Shown: positions 36,782-45,641, numbered from the stretch's first letter. The stretch is 64,000 bases of DNA from Streptomyces griseus (GCF_900460065.1 NZ_UAVD01000027.1:124001-188000), one strand, 5' to 3'. Made by a program: numbers and translations. The notes: generated by a model from the sequence alone, not told the origin.

Positions 36782-37733
36782 GGGTGCTCCGCGGGCCGGG
36801 ACAGCACCACGGGCCGCGACGGCGGGAGCCGCGGACCCGACGGGCCCTCGCGGTCCGCTGCGCCCCGGCGATCCCGCGCGTCCCCGCAACCCGTTGTGGA
36901 CGCTGGGTCTCCTCCGGTCCGAGATCACCACGCTGCTCCGCCGCCACCGGACCTACGCCCTGCTCGGCGTGCTCGCCGCCGTACCCGTGCTCATCGGGAT
37001 CGCGGTCCGGATCGAGACGGGCGGCGGCGGTGGCGGGGCGGGCGGCCCGGACGGCGGGGCGGGCCCGGCGTTCCTCGCCCAGGTCACCAACAACGGCCTG
37101 TTCCTCGTCTTCGCCGCTCTCGCCGCGACCCTGCCGGTCTTCCTGCCGATGGCCGTCGGCGTCGTCGCGGGGGACGCGATCGCGGGCGAGGCGAGCAGCG
37201 GCACCCTGCGCTATCTGCTGGTCGCCCCGGCGGGCCGGACCCGGCTGCTGCTGGTGAAGTACGCCGCCGTCCTCGCCTTCTGCCTCATCGCGACCCTGGT
37301 GGTGGCCGCGTCGGCGCTGGGGGCGGGCGCGCTGCTGTTCCCGATGGGCGAGGTCACCACGATCTCCGGGACCCGGATCGGCTTCGGCGAGGGGCTGGTG
37401 CGGGCGGTGCTGACGTCGCTGGTCGTCGCCGTCTCCCTGACCGGGTTCGCCGCGCTCGGGCTGTTCGTCTCGACGCTGACCGGCAGCGGTATCGGGGCGA
37501 TGGCGGCCACGGTCGGGCTGCTGATCACCGTGCAGATCCTGGACAGCATTCCGCAGCTGAGCGGCGTGCACCCGTACCTCTTCGCGCACTACTGGATGTC
37601 GTTCGCGGACGTCCTGCGCGAGCCCGTCCACTGGGACGACCTGATCAAGAACTTCCAACTGCAGGGGCTGTACGTCGCGGTGTTCGGCTCGGCGGCCTGG
37701 GCGCGCTTCACGGCCAAGGACATCACCGCCTGA
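36768..37733 (+). CDS. ABC transporter permease (ABC-2 type)
   Basis: A 321-residue integral membrane protein with about six helices. The first is YALLGVLAAVPVLIGIAVRI; then a Gly-rich loop, FLVFAALAATLPVFLPMAVGVVAGDAIAGEASSGTLRYLLVAPAGRTRLLLVKY (typical ABC-2 wording), and further helices to about residue 265. It is the membrane partner of the ATPase before it. The substrate is unknown; the neighbouring LolA-like protein and the TetR regulator downstream give only weak hints. Confidence 0.88.
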   Translation: MSQAEGAPRAGTAPRAATAGAADPTGPRGPLRPGDPARPRNPLWTLGLLRSEITTLLRRHRTYALLGVLAAVPVLIGIAVRIETGGGGGGAGGPDGGAGPAFLAQVTNNGLFLVFAALAATLPVFLPMAVGVVAGDAIAGEASSGTLRYLLVAPAGRTRLLLVKYAAVLAFCLIATLVVAASALGAGALLFPMGEVTTISGTRIGFGEGLVRAVLTSLVVAVSLTGFAALGLFVSTLTGSGIGAMAATVGLLITVQILDSIPQLSGVHPYLFAHYWMSFADVLREPVHWDDLIKNFQLQGLYVAVFGSAAWARFTAKDITA

Positions 37734-37971
37734 GAGACGGATCAGGGAGGGCACGCGTGTCTGCTGGCCGGATCGGATCGGCGGGAGGTCGTCCGCGCCG
37801 TCGGCCGGGCGAGCCGTCCCCCGATCGGCTCGTCGCGGCACGAACGGCACGAACGGTGCGGACACCGGGAACGACACGACACGGTACGTTCCGTTTCCGC
37901 CTGGGTATGGTGCGGTCTTTGGCGACGAGATGTCAACAAGAGATTGGCTGGAACCCCCCTATGCTCACCGA

Positions 37972-38562
37972 ATGATCACATCGCCGAGCAGTGTGCGCCG
38001 CAGCGAAAGGTCACGCCGCGCGATCCTGCAATCCGCTCTCGATCTCTGTACGGAGCGGGGGTACGGGCACGTCACGATCGAGGCCATCGCGGCCCGGGCC
38101 GGGGTCAGCAAGAAGACGATCTACCGCTGGTGGCCGTCGAAGGGCGCGGTGCTGCTGGAGGCGTTCTCGGACGCCCTGATCGACGCCACGCCGTTCGTGG
38201 ACACCGGCGACATCGGCGCCGATCTGCGCGCCCACGTGGCCGGCGCGGTGAAACTGCTGTCGGTCCCGCCGTTCGGCCCCGCCTACGCGGGCATCCTCTC
38301 CGAGCTGCACCACGACGACCTGCTGGCCCGGCGACTGCGCGAGGAACTGGTCGACCCGCGCGTCGAGGAGGCCATCGGCCGACTGCGCAGCGCCCAGGAA
38401 CAGGGCCAGATCCCGCCCGGCGCGGACCTCCCGCTCGCCGTGGAGATGCTGTACGGCCCGGTCTACTACCGCCATGTGCTGCGCAAGCCCGTCCAGGACG
38501 AGGAGACCATCGCCACCCTCGTGAACCACGTACTGCGCTCCCTGCGGGCGCCGGGGTACTGA
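37972..38562 (+). CDS. TetR/AcrR family transcriptional regulator
   Basis: A 196-residue repressor-type protein. The HTH covers residues about 12-58: RRAILQSALDLCTERGYGHVTIEAIAARAGVSKKTIYRWWPSKGAVLLEAF. The C-terminal half (TetR_C_11-like, ILSELHHDDLLARRLREELVDPR) is the ligand domain. ATG 37972 is used; there is no clear Shine-Dalgarno and an in-frame ATG at 37930 is the alternative. It follows the ABC exporter pair by 238 bp on the same strand and may control it. Confidence 0.87.
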   Translation: MITSPSSVRRSERSRRAILQSALDLCTERGYGHVTIEAIAARAGVSKKTIYRWWPSKGAVLLEAFSDALIDATPFVDTGDIGADLRAHVAGAVKLLSVPPFGPAYAGILSELHHDDLLARRLREELVDPRVEEAIGRLRSAQEQGQIPPGADLPLAVEMLYGPVYYRHVLRKPVQDEETIATLVNHVLRSLRAPGY

Positions 38563-38580
38563 GGCCGGTCGGCCCCGCGC

Positions 38581-38634
38581 ACGGTCGCCCCTGATCCCGG
38601 TCCCGCACACCGTCGCCCACGATCCCGGCCCCGC
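38581..38634. repeat. Imperfect 26-bp direct repeat
   Basis: Two copies (38581-38606 and 38609-38634) agree at 22 of 26 bases with a 28-bp period, just after the TetR gene. No function is apparent. Confidence 0.5.
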
Positions 38635-38820
38635 CCGACGGCTTTCCGACGGGCCCCGAGGCGGCCGGCCGGGTGAGCCGCCCCCCGGTCCTGCCGCCGG
38701 ACCCCGCGTTCACACGGCCGGCCGCCACCGGTGGCCGGGCCCGGGACGGCGGGTGATGCTGGTCCGGCGCGTGCCGGCTCCGATGCACCGGTGCGCCGGA
38801 GCCGGAGGGCGGGTGGAGCC

Positions 38821-40944
38821 GTGGCGGACGCCGAGACCCCGGCCGGGCCCGGAGCGCCCCGGGGCGTTCCGGACCAGCCGGACGCGTCACTGCTGGACGA
38901 GGCACTGCTGGCGACCCTCTTCACCCAGTCCGCCGTCGAACTGGGCGTGCTCGACCCGCGCCTCCGTCTCGTACGGGCCAACTCGCGCGTCGACGGCGTG
39001 GAGACCGGGCAGTACCTCGGCCGCCGGTTCACCGAGGCCTTCCGGCTCGACGACCCGGACGGCGTCGAGCAGTTCATGAAGCAGGTGCTCGCCGGTGAGG
39101 GGCCGGTGCGCGACCGCCTCGTGCGCGGCCGGCTGCGGGAGATCCCCGGCGACCGGGACTTCCTGGTCTCCGCCTACCGCCTCGACGGCCCCGACGGTCC
39201 CGAGGCCCCCGCCATGGGCCTGCTGGCCGCGGTCGTCGACGTCACCGAGCGCCAACGGGCCCGCGCCCGGGACGCCGCGCTCACCGCCGTGCGGGACGCC
39301 GTCGGCGGCTCCCTCGACGTCGCCGCGACCTGCCGCGCCTTCGCCGACGCCCTGGTGCCCGGATTCGCCGACCTCGCCGTCGTCGAGGTGGTGGACGACG
39401 TCCTGCGCGGGGCCGACCCGCCGGTGGGCCCGCTGCCGCCCGGCACCCCGCTGCGCCGTGCCGCGAGCGGCCGGTGCGACGCCGTACGGGACACGGTGGC
39501 GGGCGGGGGCCGGGAGCGCCCGGCGGGGGTGACCCGCCGCCTTCCCGCCCGGACGCCGTACGCGCTCGCCACCACCGACCTGCGGGCCCGGCTCGTCCCG
39601 CTCGGGCCCGGCGCCCCGTGGCCGGCGTCCGACCCGGACGCGGCCCACGTCGTCGCGGCGACCGGCGCGCACACCCTGATCGTCGCGCCCCTCACCCTGC
39701 GCGGCGCGGTCCTCGGGCTGGTCAGCCTCTACCGCTGCGGAGCGACCGAGCCCTTCGACGAGGACGACGTCTCCCTCGCCGTCGCGGCGGCCACCCGGGC
39801 GGCCCTCGGCATCGACAACGCCCGCCGCTACGAGCGCGAGCACCTCATCGCCTCCACGGTCCAGCGGCGGCTGCTGCCGCAGGAGGAGCGACGCCAGGCC
39901 GCCGTCGACACCGCGCACGTCCTGCTGCCCGGCCGGGACAGCGGCTGCTGGTTCGACACCATCGCCCTGTCCGGCGCCCGCACCGCGCTCGTCGTGGGCA
40001 GCGTCCCGGGCGAGGGCCTCCAGTCGGCGATCGCCATGGGCCAGTTGCGTACGGTCATCCAGGCGCTGTCGGGTCTCGACCTGGAACCGGAGGAGGTCCT
40101 CGCCCGGCTGAAGGAGACCGCCGACCGCCTCGCCCACGAACGCGCCGCCCTGCCCCCGGCCGACGCCCTCCAGGGCGAACCCCTGAGCGCGGGCTGCGTG
40201 TACGGGGTCTACGACCCGTTCACCCGGACCCTCACCGTCGCGCGCGCCGGACACCCCGCGCCGCTGATCGTCGGCCCCGACGGACGGGCGGTCGCCCTCG
40301 ACGTGCCGGAGGGGCCGGGCCTCTTCTCCACCGACAGCGCTCTCTTCGCCCCCGCCACCGTCACCCTGGAGGTGGGCAGCCTCCTCGCGTTCTGCACCCC
40401 CGACCTGCTCTCCGGCGAACGCGCCGCCGAACGCGTCACCCGGGCCCTCGCCCGGCCGGGCCGAAGCCTCCAGCAACTGGGCGACGACATCGTGTACGCG
40501 CTGCCGGACGACACCCGCTCCGCCGGCGCGGCCCTGCTCCTGGCCCGTACGGGTACGGTCGCCGACCACCTGGTGGCCACCTGGGACCTGACCCCGGACC
40601 CCACGACGCCCGCCACGGCCCGGGTGCTGGTCCGCGACCGGCTCCAGGAGTGGGGACTGGACGAGGACACCGTCGAGGCGACGGAGCTGATCGTCAGCGA
40701 ACTGGTCACCAACGCCGTCCTCTACGGCACCCCGCCGCTGCGGCTGCGTCTCCTGCTGGACTCCACGCTGACCTGCGAGGTCCACGACGGCTCCACGGCC
40801 TCCCCGCACCTGCGGCACGCCCAGACCGTCGACGAGGGCGGCCGGGGCCTGTTCATCGTCTCCCGGCTCGCCGCCCACTGGGGCGCCCGTCACGGGCCGG
40901 ACGGCAAGGTGCTGTGGACGGAGCAGGAGCTGCCGGGTGCGTGA
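38821..40944 (+). CDS. SpoIIE-like/HATPase fusion protein with a degenerate phosphatase domain
   Basis: A 707-residue signalling protein. Order: PAS-like sensor (residues 25-150, LGVLDPRLRLVRANSRVDG), GAF-like domain (155-340), SpoIIE/PP2C-like domain (345-570), and RsbW-type HATPase (about 585-705). The kinase-like part is intact: ELIVSELVTNAVLYG (N box), CEVHDGSTASPH (G1) and DEGGRGLFIVSRL (G2). The phosphatase metal aspartates are replaced. The usual GGDWYD reads SGCWFD (Cys376), GDVxGHG reads GSVPGEG (Ser394), and TDGLVE reads TPDLLSGE. It should bind but not dephosphorylate an anti-sigma antagonist. GTG 38821 is preceded by GGAGGG. Confidence 0.85.
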   Translation: MADAETPAGPGAPRGVPDQPDASLLDEALLATLFTQSAVELGVLDPRLRLVRANSRVDGVETGQYLGRRFTEAFRLDDPDGVEQFMKQVLAGEGPVRDRLVRGRLREIPGDRDFLVSAYRLDGPDGPEAPAMGLLAAVVDVTERQRARARDAALTAVRDAVGGSLDVAATCRAFADALVPGFADLAVVEVVDDVLRGADPPVGPLPPGTPLRRAASGRCDAVRDTVAGGGRERPAGVTRRLPARTPYALATTDLRARLVPLGPGAPWPASDPDAAHVVAATGAHTLIVAPLTLRGAVLGLVSLYRCGATEPFDEDDVSLAVAAATRAALGIDNARRYEREHLIASTVQRRLLPQEERRQAAVDTAHVLLPGRDSGCWFDTIALSGARTALVVGSVPGEGLQSAIAMGQLRTVIQALSGLDLEPEEVLARLKETADRLAHERAALPPADALQGEPLSAGCVYGVYDPFTRTLTVARAGHPAPLIVGPDGRAVALDVPEGPGLFSTDSALFAPATVTLEVGSLLAFCTPDLLSGERAAERVTRALARPGRSLQQLGDDIVYALPDDTRSAGAALLLARTGTVADHLVATWDLTPDPTTPATARVLVRDRLQEWGLDEDTVEATELIVSELVTNAVLYGTPPLRLRLLLDSTLTCEVHDGSTASPHLRHAQTVDEGGRGLFIVSRLAAHWGARHGPDGKVLWTEQELPGA

Positions 40945-40994
40945 TTCCGCCCGGACGGGCATGCCGGCCGCGCCGATCGCGCAGAGTGGTCCGC

Positions 40995-41744
40995 ATGACG
41001 CATCCCGCGGAGCCGCTGCGCTCCTTCGCCCGCACCCGTGCCTCCCTCGACGGTGAGGAGGTCACGTACTGGTGGTCCGGAGACGTGTACTCCTGGGCCC
41101 CCGACGAGCCCTACCGGCGGATCTTCGGTTTCGAGGGCCTCAACGTCTCCCGCCTGGTCCCGGACGCGGAGGCCGGGCCGGACGCGTACCGGCTGCTCAC
41201 CCGCGAGGCCGCGTTCTACCTGGATCCCGTCACCCGCGAGATCCTGGAGACCTGGCAGGACCTGCCGGTGGTGCACGTCTGGAACGACCCGGCCAACCAG
41301 AAGTGGCGTCCCTTCCCGATCCCGACGACCGAGCTCGGGGACCAGGTCTGCTTCAGCCTGGAGATCCCGCTCGCCTACCCGTCGCCGCTGCCGGTGGCCC
41401 AGTACCCGGTGCACTCGGCGGGGGACACCTACCGGGCCCTGGAACTCTTCCAGTTCTTCGCGGACCGGGCCGACCTGGCCGGCCCGGCCCCCAGCGTCCC
41501 GGCGACCATGTCGTGGAGCCGGATGTCCCCGTGGCTCCCGTGGATGGCCCGGGGACAGCGGCCCGGCGGTCTCACCTTCCACTGCCGGGGCCGCAAGCTC
41601 GGCGCGTACGCCGAGGTCCCCGAGCGCACCCGCGCCCATGTCGCCGCCCACCACCCGGAGTTCGCCCACGCCCCGCAGGAGTGGAGCGAGCCGAACGAGA
41701 CCAGCTGGACCTACTTCCGCAGGCTCCACCCGCCCCGGGGCTGA
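40995..41744 (+). CDS. DUF1838 family protein
   Basis: A 249-residue protein recalling DUF1838 by its segments VTYWWSGDVYSWAPDEPYRRIFGFEGLNVSRLV, REAAFYLDPVTREILETWQD, and SWSRMSPWLPWMARGQRPGGLTFHCRGRKL. No signal peptide or catalytic motif of a known enzyme is seen; it is rich in Trp and Pro. ATG 40995 is used; GTG 40986 is possible. It lies 50 bp after the SpoIIE-like gene on the same strand and may be co-transcribed. Function is unknown. Confidence 0.65.
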   Translation: MTHPAEPLRSFARTRASLDGEEVTYWWSGDVYSWAPDEPYRRIFGFEGLNVSRLVPDAEAGPDAYRLLTREAAFYLDPVTREILETWQDLPVVHVWNDPANQKWRPFPIPTTELGDQVCFSLEIPLAYPSPLPVAQYPVHSAGDTYRALELFQFFADRADLAGPAPSVPATMSWSRMSPWLPWMARGQRPGGLTFHCRGRKLGAYAEVPERTRAHVAAHHPEFAHAPQEWSEPNETSWTYFRRLHPPRG

Positions 41745-41824
41745 GGGGAACGGGCGGAGGGCACACGACGGGCGCGCGGCACGGCGGGGCCACGGGTCAG
41801 CGCGGCTGCTCGGCCCCGGCCCGC

Positions 41825-42622
41825 CTACCGCAGAACGATGTTCCGGCCGGGGCCGCCGTCGAGGCTGTCCTTGCCGGGGCCGCCGACGATCAGGTCGTTT
41901 CCGTCCTCGCCGTGCACCATGTCGTCGCCGGTGCCGCCGAACAGGATGTCGTCGCCCTCGCCGCCCATGACGTGGTCGTCGCCCGGGCCCGCGTACACGA
42001 TGTCGTTGCCTTCGTAGGCCTCGATCATGTCGTCGCCCCGGCCGCCGTAGAGCCGCTGATCGCCGTCGACGGCCATCAGGTGGTCCATGCCGTCGCCGCC
42101 GTCGAGGACCACGCGCCCCATGACCATGTCGTTCCCCGCGTCGCCCCGCACCGTGTGCGCGGTGTGGGCGTGCAGCATGTCGTCGCCGGGGCCTCCGCTG
42201 ACGGTGGCGACCCCGGGGTCGCTGGTGGCGATCTCGTCGTCTCCGTCGCCCAGGAAGACGTCGATCCGGTCCGGCCGGGAGGCGCCGGTGGGCAGTTCGC
42301 AGACGACGTACGTCTCGTCCCCGGGGGTGAGGTACGTGCAGTGGTCGCCGGGCTGGAGGGGGACCGAGTCCCTGAAGCCGATCCGCCGGACTCCGTCGCC
42401 CTGGTCCATCGGAACGACGTGCAGGTCGTTCACCTGTCCCGCGCCCGCGGTGAAGGTGATCGACTGCTTCGCCCAGTCGGCGCCGACGCGGGCCTTCGCC
42501 CCGGCGCCGGTGCCGGTCGGGGCGCCGGCGGGGGTGGGGGCGGCGACCGCGGGGGAAGCGGCGAGGCCGGTGGCGAGCAGGGCCACGACGGCCGCGCGGG
42601 CGGTGAGTCGGTGTCGGATCAT
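41825..42622 (-). CDS. Secreted RTX-type calcium-binding repeat protein
   Basis: A 265-residue exported protein with a signal peptide (MIRHRLTARAAVVALLATGLAASPAVAA, cleavage near 28). A short beta region holds two cysteines (C94 and C107, in CTYLTPGDETYVVC). From residue about 120 come nonapeptide repeats GGxGxDxUx, such as GGPGDDMLH, GGRGDDMIE, GGEGDDILFGGTGDDMVHGEDGNDLIVGGPGKD. These repeats form a calcium-loaded beta-roll in the family. No enzymatic domain is attached and there is no type I secretion gene nearby. A calcium-stabilised extracellular role is likely, details unknown. Confidence 0.85.
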   Translation of the reverse strand: MIRHRLTARAAVVALLATGLAASPAVAAPTPAGAPTGTGAGAKARVGADWAKQSITFTAGAGQVNDLHVVPMDQGDGVRRIGFRDSVPLQPGDHCTYLTPGDETYVVCELPTGASRPDRIDVFLGDGDDEIATSDPGVATVSGGPGDDMLHAHTAHTVRGDAGNDMVMGRVVLDGGDGMDHLMAVDGDQRLYGGRGDDMIEAYEGNDIVYAGPGDDHVMGGEGDDILFGGTGDDMVHGEDGNDLIVGGPGKDSLDGGPGRNIVLR

Positions 42623-42691
42623 GGGACCTCATCTCGGTGGGGCGGCCGGTGGGTCGGCCTGCTGGCGGGGGCCTGCCCGGTGCACCGGCGA

Positions 42692-42724
42692 CCGCGGTCG
42701 CGAGGGCGGCGTCCTCGCGACCGC
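42692..42724 (-). terminator. Terminator of the LPMO gene
   Basis: A perfect 13-bp stem (42692-42704 with 42712-42724) and a 7-base loop, 70 bp beyond the LPMO stop on its strand and before the RTX gene. Confidence 0.75.
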
Positions 42725-42793
42725 GACCGGCGCGCTCCGGCACTCCGGGCAGGCTCTGTTCGTCCCGGCGGGGCCGGGGGGTGCGGTATCGCG

Positions 42794-43309
42794 TCAGCTC
42801 ACGTTGACGTCCACGCAGGCGTAGAACGCGTTGGCGGTGTCGGCGATGTTCCACACGGCCAGCACCTTCTGCTTGCCGGACAGGCTGCCGAAGTTGACCT
42901 GGTGGGTCACGGTCTCGCCGGGCCGTGCGCCGCCGTCGTTGAACTCGGCGATCTTGCGGCCGCCCGCGTAGTACTGCCAGGTGCTGGTGGCGTGCCGTGC
43001 CGTCAGCCGCCAGTTGAAGCTGGTCGTCCGGCTGACCGGGGTGACCTTCCAGCCCTTGCTGTCATTGTTGAGCTCGGCGAAGCCGGCGTTCCCTCCGCTG
43101 CAACTGCTGAGCCCCTTGGGGCCCTCGACGCTCTGCGGCTCGTACTTGATGGCACCGCAGGAGACCGTGCCGGCGGCGCACTGGGCCTGTCGGCTGGGGG
43201 GTGATGAGATGTAGCCGTGCGCGCTCGCGTTGCCGGCCGGCAGGGTGACGGCCAGGAGCGGGGCGATTCCCGCGCCGATGGCGACGGCTAAGAGCCTCTT
43301 GCTTTTCAT
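42794..43309 (-). CDS. AA10 lytic polysaccharide monooxygenase / chitin-binding protein
   Basis: A 171-residue secreted copper enzyme that oxidatively cleaves crystalline chitin or cellulose. The signal peptide (residues 1-30, ...NASA) is followed at once by His31 (HGYISSPPSRQ), the N-terminal copper ligand; the second ligand is His106 (RHATSTWQYY). The axial aromatic is probably Phe162 (ANAFYAC). Length and the SRQAQC...CGAIKYEPQS wording match small CHB/LPMO10 proteins without a carbohydrate module. Codon 7 is TTA (bases 43289-43291), so translation should need the bldA tRNA. A DasR site lies 118 bp upstream. Confidence 0.92.
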   Translation of the reverse strand: MKSKRLLAVAIGAGIAPLLAVTLPAGNASAHGYISSPPSRQAQCAAGTVSCGAIKYEPQSVEGPKGLSSCSGGNAGFAELNNDSKGWKVTPVSRTTSFNWRLTARHATSTWQYYAGGRKIAEFNDGGARPGETVTHQVNFGSLSGKQKVLAVWNIADTANAFYACVDVNVS

Positions 43310-43426
43310 GACAACTCCTCTGTGGGGGTCCGTGCCCGCCCTCGCGGAGGCGAGGCGGGCATGCGCATGTCAAGCAGCCACGCCGTGACGGTGGGGCTGT
43401 CGCGGGTAGCGACGGAAGCGTACCGC

Positions 43427-43444
43427 GCTTGGTCTAGACCAAGC
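43427..43444. promoter_or_regulatory. DasR-responsive element (dre)
   Basis: The 18-bp perfect palindrome GCTTGGTCTAGACCAAGC contains the core TGGTCTAGACCA of the DasR consensus. DasR is the GntR-family N-acetylglucosamine-sensing repressor of chitin genes in Streptomyces. Its position 118 bp before the chitin-active LPMO strongly supports this reading. Confidence 0.85.
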
Positions 43445-43455
43445 TAGGGCCTGTC
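43444..43455 (+). repeat. CTAGGGCCTGTC motif, copy 1
   Basis: A 12-base word that recurs in inverted orientation at 63612-63623 and contains the rare tetramer CTAG. It overlaps the end of the DasR site by one base. Confidence 0.5.
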
Positions 43456-43534
43456 CGGATTCACGGCGTCGCCCGCAGGCCCGGCCGTGGGAGGCGGGGA
43501 CGGGAACGGCCGGACGGGCCCCGCGGGAGCGCCC

Positions 43535-44416
43535 TCAGATCCCGGGCGCGGCCTCCGCGCCCGACTGCCGGGCGGCGGCCGGGCCGAACAGGCGCTCCAG
43601 GACCACCGCGACCCCGTCCTCCGCGTTCGACAGGGTCACCTCGTCGGCCGCCGCGCGCAGCTCCGGATGCGCGTTGCCCATCGCGACCCGGTGACCCGAA
43701 CCGGCGAACATCGGCAGGTCGTTGGGCATGTCCCCGAACGCGACGATCCGCTCCGCCCCGACCCCCAGCAGCTCGGCGGCCACGGCCAGGCCCGTGCCCT
43801 TGTCCACGCCGCGCGGGGCCAGCTCCACCGTGCCCGGCCCCGCCATGGTCACCGTCGCCAGATCGCCCACGGCCCCCCGCGCGGCGGCGGTCAGCGCGTC
43901 GTCGCCCAGGTCGGGGTGGCGCACCAGCACCTTGATCACGGGCCGCTCCCACAACGCGGCACGCGTGTCGACGCGTTGGGCGGGGAGCGTCGGGTTCGGC
44001 ATCCGGTACCCGGCCTCGATCAGGGTCACCCCGTCCACGCCGTCCTGGTCCACGGCGGCGAACACGGCTCCGACCTCCGCCTCGATCTTCCCGAGCGCGG
44101 TGTCGGCGGCCTCCCGGTCCAGGGCGGCGGACCGCAGCAGCCGCCCGCCGCCCGCCCCGGCCTCGTAGAGCTGGGTGCCCTGCCCGCAGACGACGAGCCC
44201 GGTGTACGCCAGGTCCGCGAGCAGCGCCCGTATCCCGGGCACGGGCCGCCCGGTGACGACCAGGTGCCGGGCGCCGGCCGAGGCGGCGAGGGCGAGCGCG
44301 GCCCGGGACCGGGCGCTCACGGTGTCGTCCGGGCGCAGGAGGGTGCCGTCCAGATCCGTGGCGACGAGACCGTACGCGGGGGTGATGCCGGGGGCGTATG
44401 CGGGGGGCGTGGGCAT
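43535..44416 (-). CDS. HAD superfamily hydrolase, Cof type
   Basis: A 293-residue phosphatase of HAD subfamily IIB. Motif I is LVATDLDGTLL with the nucleophile Asp, motif II VVTGRP, motif III the Lys of PRGVDKGTGLAVAAELLG, and motif IV AFGDMPNDLPMFAGSGHRVAMGNA. A C2 cap lies between motifs II and III. Such enzymes dephosphorylate sugar phosphates, phosphorylated cofactors or similar molecules; the substrate is not predictable. The start is ATG 44416. Confidence 0.9.
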   Translation of the reverse strand: MPTPPAYAPGITPAYGLVATDLDGTLLRPDDTVSARSRAALALAASAGARHLVVTGRPVPGIRALLADLAYTGLVVCGQGTQLYEAGAGGGRLLRSAALDREAADTALGKIEAEVGAVFAAVDQDGVDGVTLIEAGYRMPNPTLPAQRVDTRAALWERPVIKVLVRHPDLGDDALTAAARGAVGDLATVTMAGPGTVELAPRGVDKGTGLAVAAELLGVGAERIVAFGDMPNDLPMFAGSGHRVAMGNAHPELRAAADEVTLSNAEDGVAVVLERLFGPAAARQSGAEAAPGI

Positions 44417-44524
44417 GGGCCCCAGCCTAGAAGGCCCCGGACGGCCGCTTGTCCGCCGGCGGCGGATCGGGTATGCGCGCTCTGCCGCCGGGCCGCGGGC
44501 CGGGTGCGCGTTCCCCGCCGTCGC

Positions 44525-44553
44525 GGAGCCGCGCCGCGGTGCGGCGGGGCTCC
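44525..44553 (-). terminator. Terminator after acdS
   Basis: A 13-bp arm pair with one G-G mismatch (44525-44537 with 44541-44553) around a GGT loop, ending 11 bases beyond the acdS stop on the minus strand. Confidence 0.65.
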
Positions 44554-44563
44554 GCCGGGGCCG

Positions 44564-45571
44564 TCAGGGGAAGATCCCGCTGTAGGCGTTGAGCGCCGGC
44601 TGGCCGCCGAGGTGCGCGTACAGGACGTTGGAGCTCCTGGGGATCTCGCCGCCGCGCACCAGGTCGATGAGCCCGGCCATGGACTTTCCCTCGTACACCG
44701 GGTCGATGATCATGCCTTCGAGCCGGCCCGTCAGCTTGATGGCGTCCACCGTGGACGCCACGGGCACGCCGTAGAGATCTCCGGCCCAGCCTTCCAGGAC
44801 GGTGATCTCGTCGTCCCTCAACTCCCGCCCCAGGCCGATGAGGTCGGCGGTGCCGCGGGCGATCCTCGCCACCTGGGCCCGGGTCTCGGTGAGCTTCGCC
44901 GACGCGTCGATGCCCAGGATCCGCCGCGGCCGGTCCTGGCCCGCGAACCCGGCGATCATGCCGGCCTGGGTGCTGCCGGTGACGCTGCACACCACGACGG
45001 TGTCGAAGAAGACACCCAACTCCTCCTCCTGGCGCTGCACTTCGCGCGCCCAGTTCGCGAAGCCGAGGCCGCCGAGCGGATGGTCCGATCCGCCCGCCGG
45101 AATGGCGTACGGTGTGCCGCCCGCAGCCCGTACGTCGTCCAGCGCCCGGCGCCAGCTGTCCTTCACGCCGATGCCGAAGCCGGCCCGCACCAGCCGCACG
45201 TCGGCGCCCATGATGCGGGACAGCAGGATGTTGCCGACCTTGTCGTTGACCGGGTCGGGCCAGTCCACCCAGCTCTCCTGGACCAGGACCGCCTTCAGCC
45301 CGGCCCGGGCGGCGACGGCCGCCACCTGCCGCGTGTGGTTGGACTGCACGCCTCCGATGCTGACGAGGGTGTCCGCACCCTGCCGGAGGGCGTCGGGGAG
45401 CAGGTACTCCAGCTTGCGGGTCTTGTTGCCGCCGTAGGCGAGACCGGCGTTGCAGTCCTCGCGCTTGGCCCAGACGCGGGCCCCGCCGAGGTGGTCGCTG
45501 AGCCGGTCCAGCGGGTGCACCGGGCTGGGCCCGAACAGCAGGGGGTAACGCTCGAAGTCGTCGAGGGACAT
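44564..45571 (-). CDS. acdS: 1-aminocyclopropane-1-carboxylate deaminase
   Basis: A 335-residue PLP enzyme that turns the ethylene precursor ACC into 2-oxobutyrate and ammonia. The PLP lysine is Lys50 (AYGGNKTRKLEYL) and the nucleophile Ser77 (SIGGVQSNHTRQVAAVAA). The Glu in IIDPVYEGKSMAGLI and the Leu in LYAHLGGQPALNAY are the residues that separate true ACC deaminases from D-cysteine desulfhydrases. Length matches AcdS (336-340). It follows the gntR gene by 70 bp on the same strand, an arrangement of a dedicated regulator. Such enzymes let soil and plant-associated bacteria use plant ACC as a nitrogen source. Confidence 0.9.
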   Translation of the reverse strand: MSLDDFERYPLLFGPSPVHPLDRLSDHLGGARVWAKREDCNAGLAYGGNKTRKLEYLLPDALRQGADTLVSIGGVQSNHTRQVAAVAARAGLKAVLVQESWVDWPDPVNDKVGNILLSRIMGADVRLVRAGFGIGVKDSWRRALDDVRAAGGTPYAIPAGGSDHPLGGLGFANWAREVQRQEEELGVFFDTVVVCSVTGSTQAGMIAGFAGQDRPRRILGIDASAKLTETRAQVARIARGTADLIGLGRELRDDEITVLEGWAGDLYGVPVASTVDAIKLTGRLEGMIIDPVYEGKSMAGLIDLVRGGEIPRSSNVLYAHLGGQPALNAYSGIFP

Positions 45572-45641
45572 CGCGGGCTCCTCAGGGGCGTGGTCGGGCC
45601 CGGCGCGGCCGTCCCGCGGCGGGTCGCGTGGTGGAGGGGGT

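Noticed and set aside
37960..37972. A leaderless promoter (TATGCT) directly before the TetR start
   Set aside because: The hexamer is close to the ATG, but no -35-like element stands at suitable spacing, so support is too thin.
44564..45571. Annotating acdS as D-cysteine desulfhydrase
   Set aside because: The Glu in VYEGKS and the Leu in AHLGG are those of true ACC deaminases; desulfhydrases carry Ser and Thr there.
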